Shown in pieces: positions 1 through 7,980 of a DNA stretch of 64,000 nt. Below the pieces are notes generated by a model. That model made no database searches. It was not told the DNA's origin and saw nothing but the letters and a program-made list of their open reading frames with translations. The stretch's first letter is position 1. Every line of letters starts with the position of its first letter. The position numbers and the translations under genes are program-made. The DNA comes from an uncultured Bacillaceae bacterium (GTDB taxonomy: Bacteria > Bacillota > Bacilli > Bacillales > Cytobacillaceae), in assembly GCA_937995745.1 (NCBI GenBank), contig CALKIU010000130.1, forward strand, positions 1 through 64,000, written 5' to 3'.

Positions 1-286
1 TTCAAAGATAAACTTTTCAAATTACACCGTTTGAAAAAGCATGCTTTTTTTAAAAAAAGCGATTGTTTTTTCAATGTAAATCATTCCAAAGAAATCATTT
101 ATCGCAAAATATCAAAAAATATGCGAAAAAATAATCAGATCTAATCTGGAGCGGCGGCGTTCATTATTGTACGATAGAAGATGGGGATTGCGGCAAAATA
201 AAAATGACCGGGACACAGCCCGGCCGGCAACGACGCATTTCCCCGTTACGGAATCAACCGTTATCTGAAATGATTTGGGGGTCATA

Positions 287-1042
287 ATGTTGGTTTTTTT
301 CATCCATCTTGCTGTCGGTTTGCTTTTAATCGGTTGTGGATTGGCTGTCCACAAATTTAAAAAGTATTGGCTGATCGCCGGTTATAATACTATGTCCAAA
401 GAGGAACGGGAAAAAGTGGATGCCGCCGGACTCGGCCGGTTGGTGGGGATTTATCTGTATTTAAACGGTGCAGTTTTTATTTTGGCCGGTATTTTGGAAG
501 CGTCAGGCGTCAGGCACGGAATGACGGCGGCTCTCATATTTATGGCCGTATCTACCGTTTTTGTGTTAATAAAAGCGCAAAAATATAACAAAAACTTGTT
601 TGATGAGGATGGAAACTTGCGCCAGGGCGCTGGGAAAAAAGCGGTTTTGCCTGTCGTGATTACCATTATTACGTTTATTGTCGTCGGGATTTTGTTGGTC
701 TTCTCATCGAAAGAGACGAAAGTCACCATCCTGGATGAAGGCATTCAAATTCACGGGATGTACGGCGAAGTGTATGAATGGGACGACATTAAAAGCATTG
801 AATTGAAGGAAGAATTGCCGACGATCGAAGTGCGCACGAACGGTTCTGCTGTCGGTGCCAATTTGAAGGGTTATTTCCGCACAACCGAGTATGGCAAAGT
901 GAAACTGTTCGTCAATGCGGACACGCCTCCGTTTATTTATCTTGATACAGATGAAAGACTCGTTATTTTTAATCGCAAAAACGCAGAACAAACAAAAGAA
1001 ATTTATGAAAAAATAACGGCGGAAAAAGAAGCCAACCGATAG
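287..1042 (+). CDS. DUF3784-like membrane protein with C-terminal PH-like domain
   Basis: The protein has 251 residues. Hydrophobic segments lie near residues 1-22, 50-72, 75-95 and 118-140, so it should sit in the cytoplasmic membrane. The stretch AGYNTMSKEEREKVD after the first segment is typical of DUF3784 proteins. The soluble C-terminal part (about 145-245) alternates beta strands and ends in a helix, as in bacterial PH domains. The ATG at 287 is preferred over the upstream TTG at 275 because a GGGGG ribosome site lies just before it. It stands alone. Function is unknown; the family name rests on motif recall only. Confidence 0.7.
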   Translation: MLVFFIHLAVGLLLIGCGLAVHKFKKYWLIAGYNTMSKEEREKVDAAGLGRLVGIYLYLNGAVFILAGILEASGVRHGMTAALIFMAVSTVFVLIKAQKYNKNLFDEDGNLRQGAGKKAVLPVVITIITFIVVGILLVFSSKETKVTILDEGIQIHGMYGEVYEWDDIKSIELKEELPTIEVRTNGSAVGANLKGYFRTTEYGKVKLFVNADTPPFIYLDTDERLVIFNRKNAEQTKEIYEKITAEKEANR

Positions 1043-1271
1043 GCAATGAGGCGGCGGCCGGAGGGAATTCCGGGCTGCCGCCTTCGTTGTTTGATTGGAC
1101 CAAATTTTAGGAAATGATACGAAAAACGGCAATTGCCGGAGAAATATCATGTTTTCCGGCTGTTAAAAAAGAAAAATCCCCATGCGGCGGAAGGAAAAGT
1201 TACATAAAATATCCCTTTAAACGAAGAAGGAACATGGAAAGTCCCTGTGAATTTCTGCAAAATATAACCGG

Positions 1272-2195
1272 ATGCCCGGAAAAACATGTACTTTGTCCGC
1301 CGGCAATCGAAGCAGCCGGACACCGGCGTTTGATTGCTCATATTATACCGGTATAATCGCTCAGTGGGATTTTAAAAAATTGCTCCCCCGTTCTTTCGTG
1401 CCGGGCCATGAACCTGGGTTTCTGCAGCGCTTTTTCGCTTCATGCGAGGATGTTGAACGATCCGAACCATGTCTGGCTAACATTTCAACACTTTGGAAAG
1501 GAAGATCTCATTTGGATGCTCGTTCGGAAAAAATTGTCTCCATCACTCAGTCGGTTGATGCAGAATTGTTTTTAATCAGCCATGAATTGGCCAATTATTC
1601 TTATGAAAATTACGGAAAATTGATTACGCTGGACACGGGGGATTATTTTGATTCTTTTTCCATGTCGGAAGAGGAAAAAGAATTTTATTGGCCTTATTAT
1701 ATTTGGTGGCTCATTTTCTGTTCCCGGAAGTTTCTTCCCTATGGAAAAACGGTTTTTCAAATGTTTTTGCAAAACTGCCAACGTCACCGCAAGCTGAAGC
1801 CTCTTCTTGAAAAGTCTCTCTCCCGGTGGCAGCATGTACATCCCGGTTTTTACCGCATCGTGCACAAAGTATCCGGGCAGGTGTACCATCTGGCTGATTT
1901 GTTTGATTCCCGAAAAGAGAAAGTTGTATGTGTTTCAGAAGAGATGAAGAGAGAGCCTTCCGATTCCGATTTGCTCACCGGTCTTGTTCTTCCGTCGGCA
2001 AGCGGAGTATATTTTACCGTGGTGAATCCGCTCATCATTCCCGGAACATTAAAAGATTCTTTGGTGACAAAGCTGGAGAAATTTTATCAGGAGAAAAATA
2101 GGCCTGGACAGGAAGATTTTTTTGCGGAACATTATCCGGAGATGTTGAAAATCACGATCGATCATTTGCTGGAAAACAATCTCCGCAGACGGTAA
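1272..2195 (+). CDS. Uncharacterised protein, N-terminus doubtful
   Basis: The open frame gives up to 307 residues with no signal peptide or membrane segment. The part after about residue 45 looks like a genuine soluble alpha/beta protein rich in aromatic residues (for example YWPYYIWWLIF near residues 140-150). I do not recognise the family. The first 30 residues look like out-of-frame translation (Ser/Arg-rich), and the ATG at 1272 has no ribosome site. An ATG at 1234 in another frame does have one (GAAGAAGGA) but runs to a stop at 1356, so a frameshift or a later start is possible. The gene ends before a strong bidirectional terminator. Confidence 0.55.
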   Translation: MPGKTCTLSAGNRSSRTPAFDCSYYTGIIAQWDFKKLLPRSFVPGHEPGFLQRFFASCEDVERSEPCLANISTLWKGRSHLDARSEKIVSITQSVDAELFLISHELANYSYENYGKLITLDTGDYFDSFSMSEEEKEFYWPYYIWWLIFCSRKFLPYGKTVFQMFLQNCQRHRKLKPLLEKSLSRWQHVHPGFYRIVHKVSGQVYHLADLFDSRKEKVVCVSEEMKREPSDSDLLTGLVLPSASGVYFTVVNPLIIPGTLKDSLVTKLEKFYQEKNRPGQEDFFAEHYPEMLKITIDHLLENNLRRR

Positions 2196-2232
2196 CAAGA
2201 AATAGCGGGCGGACAGTACGTCAATGCAAAAT

Positions 2233-2274
2233 AAAAAGGCAGGAAAATCAGTTCAACTGATTTCCCGCCTTTTT
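2233..2274. terminator. Bidirectional rho-independent terminator
   Basis: Arms at 2233-2252 and 2256-2274 pair almost perfectly. There is an A-run before and a T-run after, so it can stop the rightward gene ending at 2195 and the leftward gene ending at 2279. Confidence 0.9.
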
Positions 2275-2278
2275 CATA

Positions 2279-2902
2279 TTATTGGAGATTTTCCAACTCT
2301 TTCTCAAGTTGCTTAATTTCTTCGTTCAATTTTGTCATTTCATCTGTCAGCTTTTTCTTCATTTCATCATTGTCAAGGTTTTTCGCGAATTCATCCAACT
2401 TTGCGTCCAGCAAGTTTTTCTTGCTTTGGATCTCTTCTTGAAGTTGGAGTTTTCTTTTTTCCGTGTCGATGTGGGCTTTCTTGTTTTCAAGTTCCTTAAT
2501 TTTTTGCTTGTAATATTCAATTTGCTTGTCAATCGATTCTTCCGTTAAGGCTTCGCGGTCCAAGCGGAAGGGGGAACTTAATTTCGGGAAATCGAAGCTG
2601 TCGAAAAGCGAACTTGTCTCTTGGAAGAATCTTTGCATATTATCGTGCAATCTTTTGAATTCCATTTCGATATTCGGCAGCAATTGGTTGTGGGAAGTCA
2701 ATTCGTTCCAAGCCTGATCAAAGGCTTCCTGGTCATTTCTTTTTACGGCGTCTTCAAGTCTTTGGCGGAATTCGTCGAATGTTTTGTCGTCCATGGTGTT
2801 TGTTGAGAAGCGGTAAATGGCGCCGTTCGGAGCTTTGATCTCCAATTGTTTTTGATTGCCAATCATGGATTTGAAGAAATCTTTGTTAAAAAAAGGGAAC
2901 AT
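2279..2902 (-). CDS. CtsR-controlled coiled-coil protein of unknown function
   Basis: The protein has 207 residues and no signal peptide. The N-terminal part (1-60) reads as a small alpha/beta region (KAPNGAIYRFST). Residues about 125-207 form a long charged heptad-rich coiled coil that ends in ELENLQ. The start ATG at 2902 has a perfect AAGGAGGT ribosome site. It is monocistronic. Its sigma-A promoter is bracketed by two exact CtsR heptad-pair operators, so it should be induced by heat or protein stress together with the clp genes. I recognise no known heat-shock family, and it is neither a Clp ATPase nor an Hsp20. An adaptor or holdase role would be inference only. Confidence 0.85.
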   Translation of the reverse strand: MFPFFNKDFFKSMIGNQKQLEIKAPNGAIYRFSTNTMDDKTFDEFRQRLEDAVKRNDQEAFDQAWNELTSHNQLLPNIEMEFKRLHDNMQRFFQETSSLFDSFDFPKLSSPFRLDREALTEESIDKQIEYYKQKIKELENKKAHIDTEKRKLQLQEEIQSKKNLLDAKLDEFAKNLDNDEMKKKLTDEMTKLNEEIKQLEKELENLQ

Positions 2903-2967
2903 ATGGCAGACCTCCTTAAATGGATTTCAAATGAATCCAAATTTTCCCTCTTTATTCAATCTTTGAC

Positions 2968-2984
2968 TTTGACTATCTTTGACC
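2968..2984 (-). promoter_or_regulatory. CtsR operator, downstream site
   Basis: Read on the minus strand this is GGTCAAA-GAT-AGTCAAA, an exact match to the CtsR direct heptad repeat (A/G)GTCAAA-NAN-(A/G)GTCAAA. It lies just downstream of the -10 box. A third, overlapping heptad lies at 2962-2968. Confidence 0.88.
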
Positions 2985-2995
2985 TTTCTAATTAT

Positions 2996-3024
2996 TTTAT
3001 ACACCTTTTTATAAAAAAAGTCAA
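2996..3024 (-). promoter_or_regulatory. Sigma-A promoter of the CtsR-controlled gene
   Basis: On the minus strand: -35 TTGACT (3024-3019), a 17-base spacer, and -10 TATAAA (3001-2996). It lies between two CtsR operators. Confidence 0.88.
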
Positions 3025-3029
3025 TTGTT

Positions 3030-3046
3030 TTTGACCTTTTTTGACC
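3030..3046 (-). promoter_or_regulatory. CtsR operator, upstream site
   Basis: Minus strand GGTCAAA-AAA-GGTCAAA, again an exact CtsR heptad pair, lying just upstream of the -35 box. Confidence 0.88.
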
Positions 3047-3151
3047 TTGAAAATTTACAATTTTTTGACGATGCCGCAGACGGGCAACCATGCCAAACCG
3101 GAATTTCCCCGTTGAAATGGGCAATCATCTACCCGCTTTAGAAGGCGGCCA

Positions 3152-3160
3152 CATACTATA
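3152..3160 (+). promoter_or_regulatory. Mother-cell-type -10 element (sigma-K/E-like)
   Basis: CATACTATA matches the CATANNNTA -10 element of sigma-K promoters. An ACC (3131-3133) is a possible -35 but sits two bases too far away. It is placed suitably for the gene starting at 3192. Confidence 0.4.
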
Positions 3161-3191
3161 AAGATGAAATCAGATGAGGAGGTATGTACGA

Positions 3192-3401
3192 ATGCATCAA
3201 CCAATGCCCGTTCCCATGCCCGGCATGGAGGAAAGAGTGTTTGGCAGACCGCCGTTCGGCAGGCCATGGGGGTTCGGCAGACCGTGGGGTTTCGGCTTCG
3301 GCCCGTTTTTGGGAGGATTTGCGGGAGGTTTGTTAAGCGGCGCGTTGCTTTCCCCGTACTTTTTCGGATATCCTTACTACGGCTATCCATATTATTGGTA
3401 A
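3192..3401 (+). CDS. Small Gly/Pro/Tyr-rich protein, probably sporulation-related
   Basis: The protein has 69 residues, starting MHQPMPVPMPGMEE. It then has three GRP-type repeats (GRPPFGRPWGFGRPWGFG), a Gly-rich hydrophobic stretch, and a Tyr-rich tail (GYPYYGYPYYW). This composition is common in small spore-coat or spore-associated proteins of Bacillus, and a sigma-K-like -10 lies upstream, but no named family is recognised. The start at 3192 is chosen over the in-frame ATG at 3174 because GAGGAGGT lies eight bases before it. A terminator follows. The sporulation role is inferred from composition and promoter only. Confidence 0.7.
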   Translation: MHQPMPVPMPGMEERVFGRPPFGRPWGFGRPWGFGFGPFLGGFAGGLLSGALLSPYFFGYPYYGYPYYW

Positions 3402-3435
3402 TGGTAAGGAATTTCGCGTGAAAAGCAACCCCGTC

Positions 3436-3458
3436 CCCGGTTGGACCGGGTTGTTTTT
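3436..3458 (+). terminator. Rho-independent terminator
   Basis: CCCGGT (3436-3441) and ACCGGG (3445-3450) form a short hairpin followed by a T-rich tail. It fits the end of the small Gly/Tyr-rich gene. Confidence 0.65.
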
Positions 3459-3568
3459 CATGCGGCAAAAAACGCGAAGACAACCTTTTGAAGGGGCGAA
3501 ATTTTCCTGAAAACGGATGCCCCAAGGCGTAAAGGGTGATCGTTGAAAAATTGGACAGTATTTCCGCG

Positions 3569-3597
3569 TTGACTTTCCGAATGCTAAGTGTTATTAT
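3569..3597 (+). promoter_or_regulatory. Sigma-A promoter of the mhqR-like gene
   Basis: TTGACT (3569-3574), a 17-base spacer, TATTAT (3592-3597). The -10 lies inside the palindromic operator, which suggests autorepression. Confidence 0.85.
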
Positions 3598-3619
3598 TAT
3601 CTCGGATTCGAGATAATAA
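3594..3619. promoter_or_regulatory. MhqR-type palindromic operator
   Basis: Two perfect 11-base arms (TTATTATCTCG at 3594-3604 and its complement at 3609-3619) are separated by GATT. The core ATCTCG-N4-CGAGAT matches the MhqR box known from B. subtilis. It covers the -10 and start region of the regulator gene. Confidence 0.85.
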
Positions 3620-3631
3620 GAGGTGAACTAA

Positions 3632-4081
3632 ATGACCCGGACCGATACGAAGCACGAAGACCTGGCGTTAAAATTGTTTGTCGTCATGTCCAGAGCCATG
3701 CAGACCGTCGCCAAACGGGTTGAGGAAGACATAAAAAATTACGGCCTGAATACGACCGAGTTTGCCGTTTTGGAACTTCTATATCACAAAGGCGACCAGC
3801 CCATACAAAAAATAGGGGAAAAAGTTCTTCTTGCCAGCAGCAGCATCACTTATGTCGTGGACAAACTGGAAAAGAAAGAACTGCTCGTCCGCAAACCCTG
3901 TTCGAAAGACCGCCGGGTGACATATGCAGTCATCACCGATAAAGGCAGAAAGTTGATGGACGAGATTTTCCCGGAACATAAGAAAGCAATAGAAAAAATA
4001 TTTGCCGGCATTAATGAGGAAGAAAAAGCGCAATTGATAGAACAATTGAAAAGGTTGGGAAAGCATGCTCAGGCTCTCTGA
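3632..4081 (+). CDS. mhqR: MarR-family repressor, MhqR-like
   Basis: The protein has 149 residues, normal for MarR proteins. The winged helix-turn-helix spans about residues 45-110, with the recognition region around LLASSSITYVVDKLEKKELL and the wing motif DRRVTYAVITDKG. Flanking helices should form the dimer. B. subtilis MhqR represses quinone-detoxification genes and releases DNA on exposure to hydroquinones. The operator before this gene matches the MhqR box, which supports the specific name better than the family alone does. The ribosome site is AGAGGTGA. The WrbA-like quinone reductase downstream has a degenerate copy of the operator and is a likely target. The MarR call is certain; MhqR is probable. 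Confidence 0.85.
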   Translation: MTRTDTKHEDLALKLFVVMSRAMQTVAKRVEEDIKNYGLNTTEFAVLELLYHKGDQPIQKIGEKVLLASSSITYVVDKLEKKELLVRKPCSKDRRVTYAVITDKGRKLMDEIFPEHKKAIEKIFAGINEEEKAQLIEQLKRLGKHAQAL

Positions 4082-4477
4082 CCCTTTTCCCGGCCGATTA
4101 TCTCGAATCCGTATAATATGATTTAAGAATGAGTGAAACAGAGAGATGGCGACGCCGATGACGAACGTGTTGAATTTGTGTTTTTCGGGTGCTGCATGGT
4201 GGAGGCTAAATTGATGGAGCTTTTAAAGGAGCGCTCCGGCACATTGAGGACGGCACTTCTCCATCTTATTTTTGGAGAAAGTATCTCGAATTAGGGATGT
4301 ATGAACTAGAAATAAAGGATTTTAATCCGGTCGTTCTGCCGGCTTGAAGCATCATAACCTTCACGGTGGTGATCGGAAAGAATGAAAACATAGTTTGTGA
4401 GAAAAAATATGATGGAGAGGCGTGGGGTAATGGGATTTTTTAACAAAATATTTAAAAAAGCAAAGGAGATGGATAAT
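4082..4477 (+). promoter_or_regulatory. Spacer with MhqR half-sites before the quinone reductase
   Basis: ATTATCTCGAAT at 4097-4108 keeps one intact MhqR half-site and is followed by a consensus -10 (TATAAT, 4112-4117). A second, better site starts at 4282 (TATCTCGAATT, then a degenerate right half). Both would put the downstream gene under the same repressor. A 53-codon frame at 4133-4294 has no recognisable features and is not annotated. Confidence 0.5.
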
Positions 4478-5089
4478 ATGTCAAATGTTAAATTAGCAGT
4501 CATTTATTACAGCATGAGCGGAACGAATTATCAATTGGCAAAATGGGCGGAGGAAGGCGCCAAAGAAGCAGGGGCCGAAGTCCGGGTCTTGAAAGTGGAA
4601 GAACTGGCACCGGAGTCTGTTGTTCAAAGCAATGAAGTTTGGAAGTCTACAGTGGAGAAAACAAAAGACGTTCCTGTTGCAAAACCGGAAGATATCGAAT
4701 GGGCCGACGCGATCATTTTCAGCGTTCCGACCCGGTTTGGAAACATGCCTTCCCAAATGAAACAATTCATTGACACTCTTGGCGGACTGTGGGCCACCGG
4801 CAAAACGGTCAATAAAGTGGTCAGCGCAATGTCCTCAGCGCAAAACCCACACGGGGGACAGGAAGCAACGATTTTGTCTCTCTATACAGCCATGATGCAC
4901 TGGGGAGCAATCATTGCACCTCCGGGATATACGGATCAATCCATATTCGGTGCCGGCGGAAACCCGTACGGAACAAGCGTGACCGTTGACCAAGACGGAA
5001 AAATGCTCGATGACGTGGAGGCGGCGGTAAAACACCAGGCAAAACGTACCGTGCAAGTGGCCGAATGGGTTAAAAAAGGCCAGCAGTAA
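4478..5089 (+). CDS. wrbA: WrbA-type NAD(P)H:quinone oxidoreductase
   Basis: The protein has 203 residues and a flavodoxin fold. The FMN phosphate loop is YYSMSGTNYQLA (about 11-22). The family signature VPTRFGNMPSQMKQFID lies near the middle, followed by SAQNPHGGQE and the GAGGNPYGTS loop. WrbA enzymes reduce quinones by two electrons with NAD(P)H and FMN as a tetramer, which avoids semiquinone radicals. The start at 4478 is chosen because AAGGAGAT lies just before it and the flavodoxin core begins at once; in-frame starts at 4397-4430 would add an unconserved leader. Upstream MhqR-like sites suggest induction by quinones. Confidence 0.9.
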   Translation: MSNVKLAVIYYSMSGTNYQLAKWAEEGAKEAGAEVRVLKVEELAPESVVQSNEVWKSTVEKTKDVPVAKPEDIEWADAIIFSVPTRFGNMPSQMKQFIDTLGGLWATGKTVNKVVSAMSSAQNPHGGQEATILSLYTAMMHWGAIIAPPGYTDQSIFGAGGNPYGTSVTVDQDGKMLDDVEAAVKHQAKRTVQVAEWVKKGQQ

Positions 5090-5130
5090 AAAGCAATTAT
5101 ATTGCATCATAACCAGCATAAACAGAAAAA

Positions 5131-5157
5131 ACGCTTGGGATTCCCAAGCGTTTTTTT
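5131..5157. terminator. Bidirectional rho-independent terminator
   Basis: ACGCTTGGG (5131-5139) pairs with CCCAAGCGT (5143-5151), loop ATT. It has a T-run on the plus side and an A-run on the other, and serves two converging genes. Confidence 0.92.
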
Positions 5158-5240
5158 GCCATACCCAATGCGGCTGCCGTCCTTGCCGAACGGCCGGCCC
5201 GGTTTTCAGCCCGCAGCCGGTGGCGTTACCCGCGTATTTC

Positions 5241-6119
5241 TTAATCTAAATAAAAATAAGGTTCCGGTTTTTCATTGAAAAAGAAGATGCCGACGCCGCC
5301 GATTCCCAAATGGACTCCCATTGCGGCGCCGATGGACTTGACGAATGTACGGCATCCGGGGAAAGCCGTTTTCACCATTTCTTCCACTTTTTTGGCCAAT
5401 TCGGCATCATCCGCATGGGTGATACCGATATATTGATCGGTCATATGGTCGATTCGCTCGGACACTTTTTCCAACAAGGTTCTCAACGCTTTTTTCTGGC
5501 CGCGGACCATTTGCAGCAAAGCCACTTTGCCGTTTTCCACTTTTAACAGCGGTTTAATGTTTAACAAATTTCCCACTTTGCCGAGAGATTTTGGAATTCT
5601 GCCCCCTTTGGACAGCCATTCAAGATTGGAAATAATGAAGAAATGTTCAATGTGGTCGGCCGCTTTTTTTACGTATTCGCAAACGGCATCATAGCCGGCT
5701 CCCCGTTCAATCATAAAACAAGCTTGCAGCGCAATGAGTCCGGTACCCATGGAGCCGCCTTTTGAATCGATGACGGTGAGTTTCCTGGAGGGATATTTTT
5801 CTCTCAGTTCATTGGCGATCATCGTGGCCAGTTGAAAGGTGCCAGACAGTTCAGAGGAGATAGATACGTAAATCAAATCATGCCCTGCTTCACAGTGCTC
5901 GGTAAAGAGGGAGTAAATGGCTTCCGGCGGCACTTGCGACGTTTTCGGCACGATTCCTTTTTTCATCGCCCCGTAAACTTCTTCCAATTGAATGTCAATA
6001 TTGTCCCGATAGCTTTTGTTTTCCAACGTGACGATTAAAGGAAGAACTTCCAGGCGAAATTTTTTTATGATCCATTCCGGCAGGTCGCAGGTGCTGTCAA
6101 TAATGAGTTTGGTTGTCAT
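5241..6119 (-). CDS. DegV family fatty-acid-binding protein (FakB-like)
   Basis: The protein has 292 residues. It carries the DegV motifs IIDSTCDLP at the N-terminus, PKTSQVPPEA near residue 60, SISSELSGTFQLA near 85, and a C-terminal MGVHLGIGGVGIFF. FakB-type DegV proteins hold a fatty acid while the kinase FakA phosphorylates it for phospholipid synthesis. No FakA gene lies in this window, so the substrate is unknown. The start at 6119 has GGAGG before it; the longer frame from 6152 has none. A second DegV gene lies at 27111, which fits genomes with several FakB proteins of different acyl preference. Confidence 0.9.
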   Translation of the reverse strand: MTTKLIIDSTCDLPEWIIKKFRLEVLPLIVTLENKSYRDNIDIQLEEVYGAMKKGIVPKTSQVPPEAIYSLFTEHCEAGHDLIYVSISSELSGTFQLATMIANELREKYPSRKLTVIDSKGGSMGTGLIALQACFMIERGAGYDAVCEYVKKAADHIEHFFIISNLEWLSKGGRIPKSLGKVGNLLNIKPLLKVENGKVALLQMVRGQKKALRTLLEKVSERIDHMTDQYIGITHADDAELAKKVEEMVKTAFPGCRTFVKSIGAAMGVHLGIGGVGIFFFNEKPEPYFYLD

Positions 6120-6568
6120 ATATTTGCCTCCGTTTGTATATATGATGTCCATTATATCGCATATTTGCGGGCACGGAAAGGGATTTTGCCGGATTGGGTT
6201 TATTTGTGATTTACAAAAAGCTGCTCAAAAACATTCAGCGGCTGTCTGTTATTAAAAAAAGTTCCGCAAAGCCGTTCTTTGTCACGGGAACGGCGGAACA
6301 GCTTCTTGCTTTTTTAACCGCACCCCCTCTTTTAAAGACTTCCCCTCTAAACTTAGTGGTTCAGCCCGCCTCACCCCGCTGATGATGACAAACGTCCGGC
6401 CGTCTGTATGCCCCCGGGGCGGGACATAAAAAAGGACCTCCGCAAATATAATTTCATAGGTTTTCAAGGGCCTGTTTTTCAATTCAGAGGACTTTTAGGT
6501 TTATTGCGGAAATGGAAAGTCCGGCCGAAAGCCGTACCACGACAAACAGAAAGGAGAGGGGCAGAGAG
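6120..6568. other. Gene-free spacer
   Basis: About 450 bases between two divergent genes. I see no convincing coding frame, RNA motif or terminator. The AAGGAGAGG ribosome site of the deacetylase lies at its right end. Confidence 0.5.
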
Positions 6569-7504
6569 TTGGGGAGCAAACGGCGGTTTTATATTCTCGG
6601 CGTGATGATCGTCATTGCGGTTCTGCTTTTCATTTCCGGCACGGCAAACAGGAACAGTTACGGAAAGGCGGGCCTAACAGGGGATGAACCGCCGGCCGTA
6701 AGGGGCATGTCTTATTTTTACGGAAAAATCAACGCAGCCTCCGGTCAGAAAGGGCTCTTGGCCGAACATGGCAGCCATGGTTCCCGTTTGCAAATGAAGG
6801 ATGGCGGTTCGGCAGGAAACAAGACAGTGGAAAGAGAAAAGAAAGGCAGCACAGTCCGGGAAAAAGCGAAAAAAGACGCCGATCACCGCGATGATACCGG
6901 CGAAAATTCCCGTCTTGACGGCAAAAGTGCGGAGAGAAAAAAGATGAAATTCAAGCGGGTGGCTTTAACTTTTGACGACGGCCCCCATCCGGAACATACG
7001 GAAAAAATTTTAAAGTTATTAAAAAAATATAATGCCAAAGCAACATTTTTCATGCTGGGCTCTAACGTCGAGAAATACCCGGCAATTGCCGCCAAAATAG
7101 CAAAAGAAGGCCATGAACTGGGGAATCATACGTGGAATCACTTTGATTTGACTGCCCGCGACGATGAAAAGATTACCGAGGAAATTGCGGAAACGAACAG
7201 AATCATTGAGAAAGCGACCGGACAAAAACCGACCGTGTTCCGGCCGCCGTACGGGGCGATGAATGAACAAGTGGAGACAGCCGTCAAAATGATGCCGGTC
7301 ATGTGGACGGTTGATACGCTCGATTGGAAAGCAAGCGCCCCGCAAGAAATTATCGAGATGGTCCGGAACAATGCGGAAGACGGTTCCATTATTCTTATGC
7401 ATGACATTCATGAGGTGACGGTGGAAGCTTTGGCAGTCATTCTGGAATATTTGGACGGGGAAGGGTTTGACTTTGTGACCGTTTCCGAATTGGAAAAATA
7501 TTGA
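6569..7504 (+). CDS. Membrane-anchored polysaccharide deacetylase (NodB domain)
   Basis: The protein has about 311 residues. It has a short basic N-terminus, one membrane anchor (about residues 8-26), a charged low-complexity linker of about 100 residues, and then a NodB domain. All five NodB motifs are visible: TFDDGP, NHTWNH, RPPYG, DTLDW and LMHD. These enzymes are metal-dependent and remove acetyl groups from peptidoglycan or other extracellular N-acetyl polysaccharides, so it should act outside the membrane. The start is probably TTG 6569, seven bases after AAGGAGAGGGG; an in-frame ATG at 6512 lacks a ribosome site. The exact substrate cannot be told. Confidence 0.88.
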   Translation: MGSKRRFYILGVMIVIAVLLFISGTANRNSYGKAGLTGDEPPAVRGMSYFYGKINAASGQKGLLAEHGSHGSRLQMKDGGSAGNKTVEREKKGSTVREKAKKDADHRDDTGENSRLDGKSAERKKMKFKRVALTFDDGPHPEHTEKILKLLKKYNAKATFFMLGSNVEKYPAIAAKIAKEGHELGNHTWNHFDLTARDDEKITEEIAETNRIIEKATGQKPTVFRPPYGAMNEQVETAVKMMPVMWTVDTLDWKASAPQEIIEMVRNNAEDGSIILMHDIHEVTVEALAVILEYLDGEGFDFVTVSELEKY

Positions 7505-7931
7505 CCGTTCCTTGGATGCGATGCGATATTCTTCGGCTTTCTTTTTTTCCCTGGCCGTGCTCGGTGACAACGAGCACCTCGGAATGTAATGGAAAGGGCG
7601 CAGTCAGATGGAGGTGAACGGATCTCCGTTTGAAACGTCTGTTTAAGCCGCATACGGACACATATCTTTTTGCGATTCCGCACCGGAGAAGGCCCGCTGG
7701 CGCCAAATGAACTTTCCGGCGGGACGGATTTTTAAAGGTCAACGGTATGCAAAATGACAGCCGGCTATTTTTGGCTGTTTTTTATTGGGAAAAGATTATA
7801 ATAGATTGTGGATATGAGCGTAAATGGCAGAATGTTTGCAAATCCTCTTTCCGGGGCATACCTCTCTGATGGGGCAAAGAAATAACTTTTTCGCGCGGGA
7901 CAGCAGGCGGAACAAACGGGTTATGGGACAG
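7505..7931 (+). terminator. Spacer with terminator at 7757-7783
   Basis: ACAGCC (7757-7762) and GGCTGT (7773-7778) form a hairpin followed by T6, a likely end for the deacetylase transcript. The rest of this stretch has no supported gene. Confidence 0.6.
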
Positions 7932-7962
7932 TTTTTGGCGTGTGCCAAAAATGCTGTACAAT
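7932..7962 (+). promoter_or_regulatory. Promoter overlapped by a palindrome before the flavin reductase gene
   Basis: TTTTTGGC (7932-7939) and GCCAAAAA (7944-7951) are perfect inverted arms around GTGT. They cover a weak -35 (TTGGCG, 7935-7940) with a -10 TACAAT at 7957-7962. The arrangement fits a repressor operator; the regulator is unknown. Confidence 0.55.
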
Positions 7963-7980
7963 AAAATGGGAGTGATGAAT

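Noticed and set aside
704..1150. 148-codon leftward frame
   Set aside because: It is antisense to the DUF3784-like protein, without a ribosome site.
4133..4294. 53-codon frame upstream of wrbA
   Set aside because: A GTG start without a good ribosome site and no recognisable protein; the region is better explained as regulatory leader.
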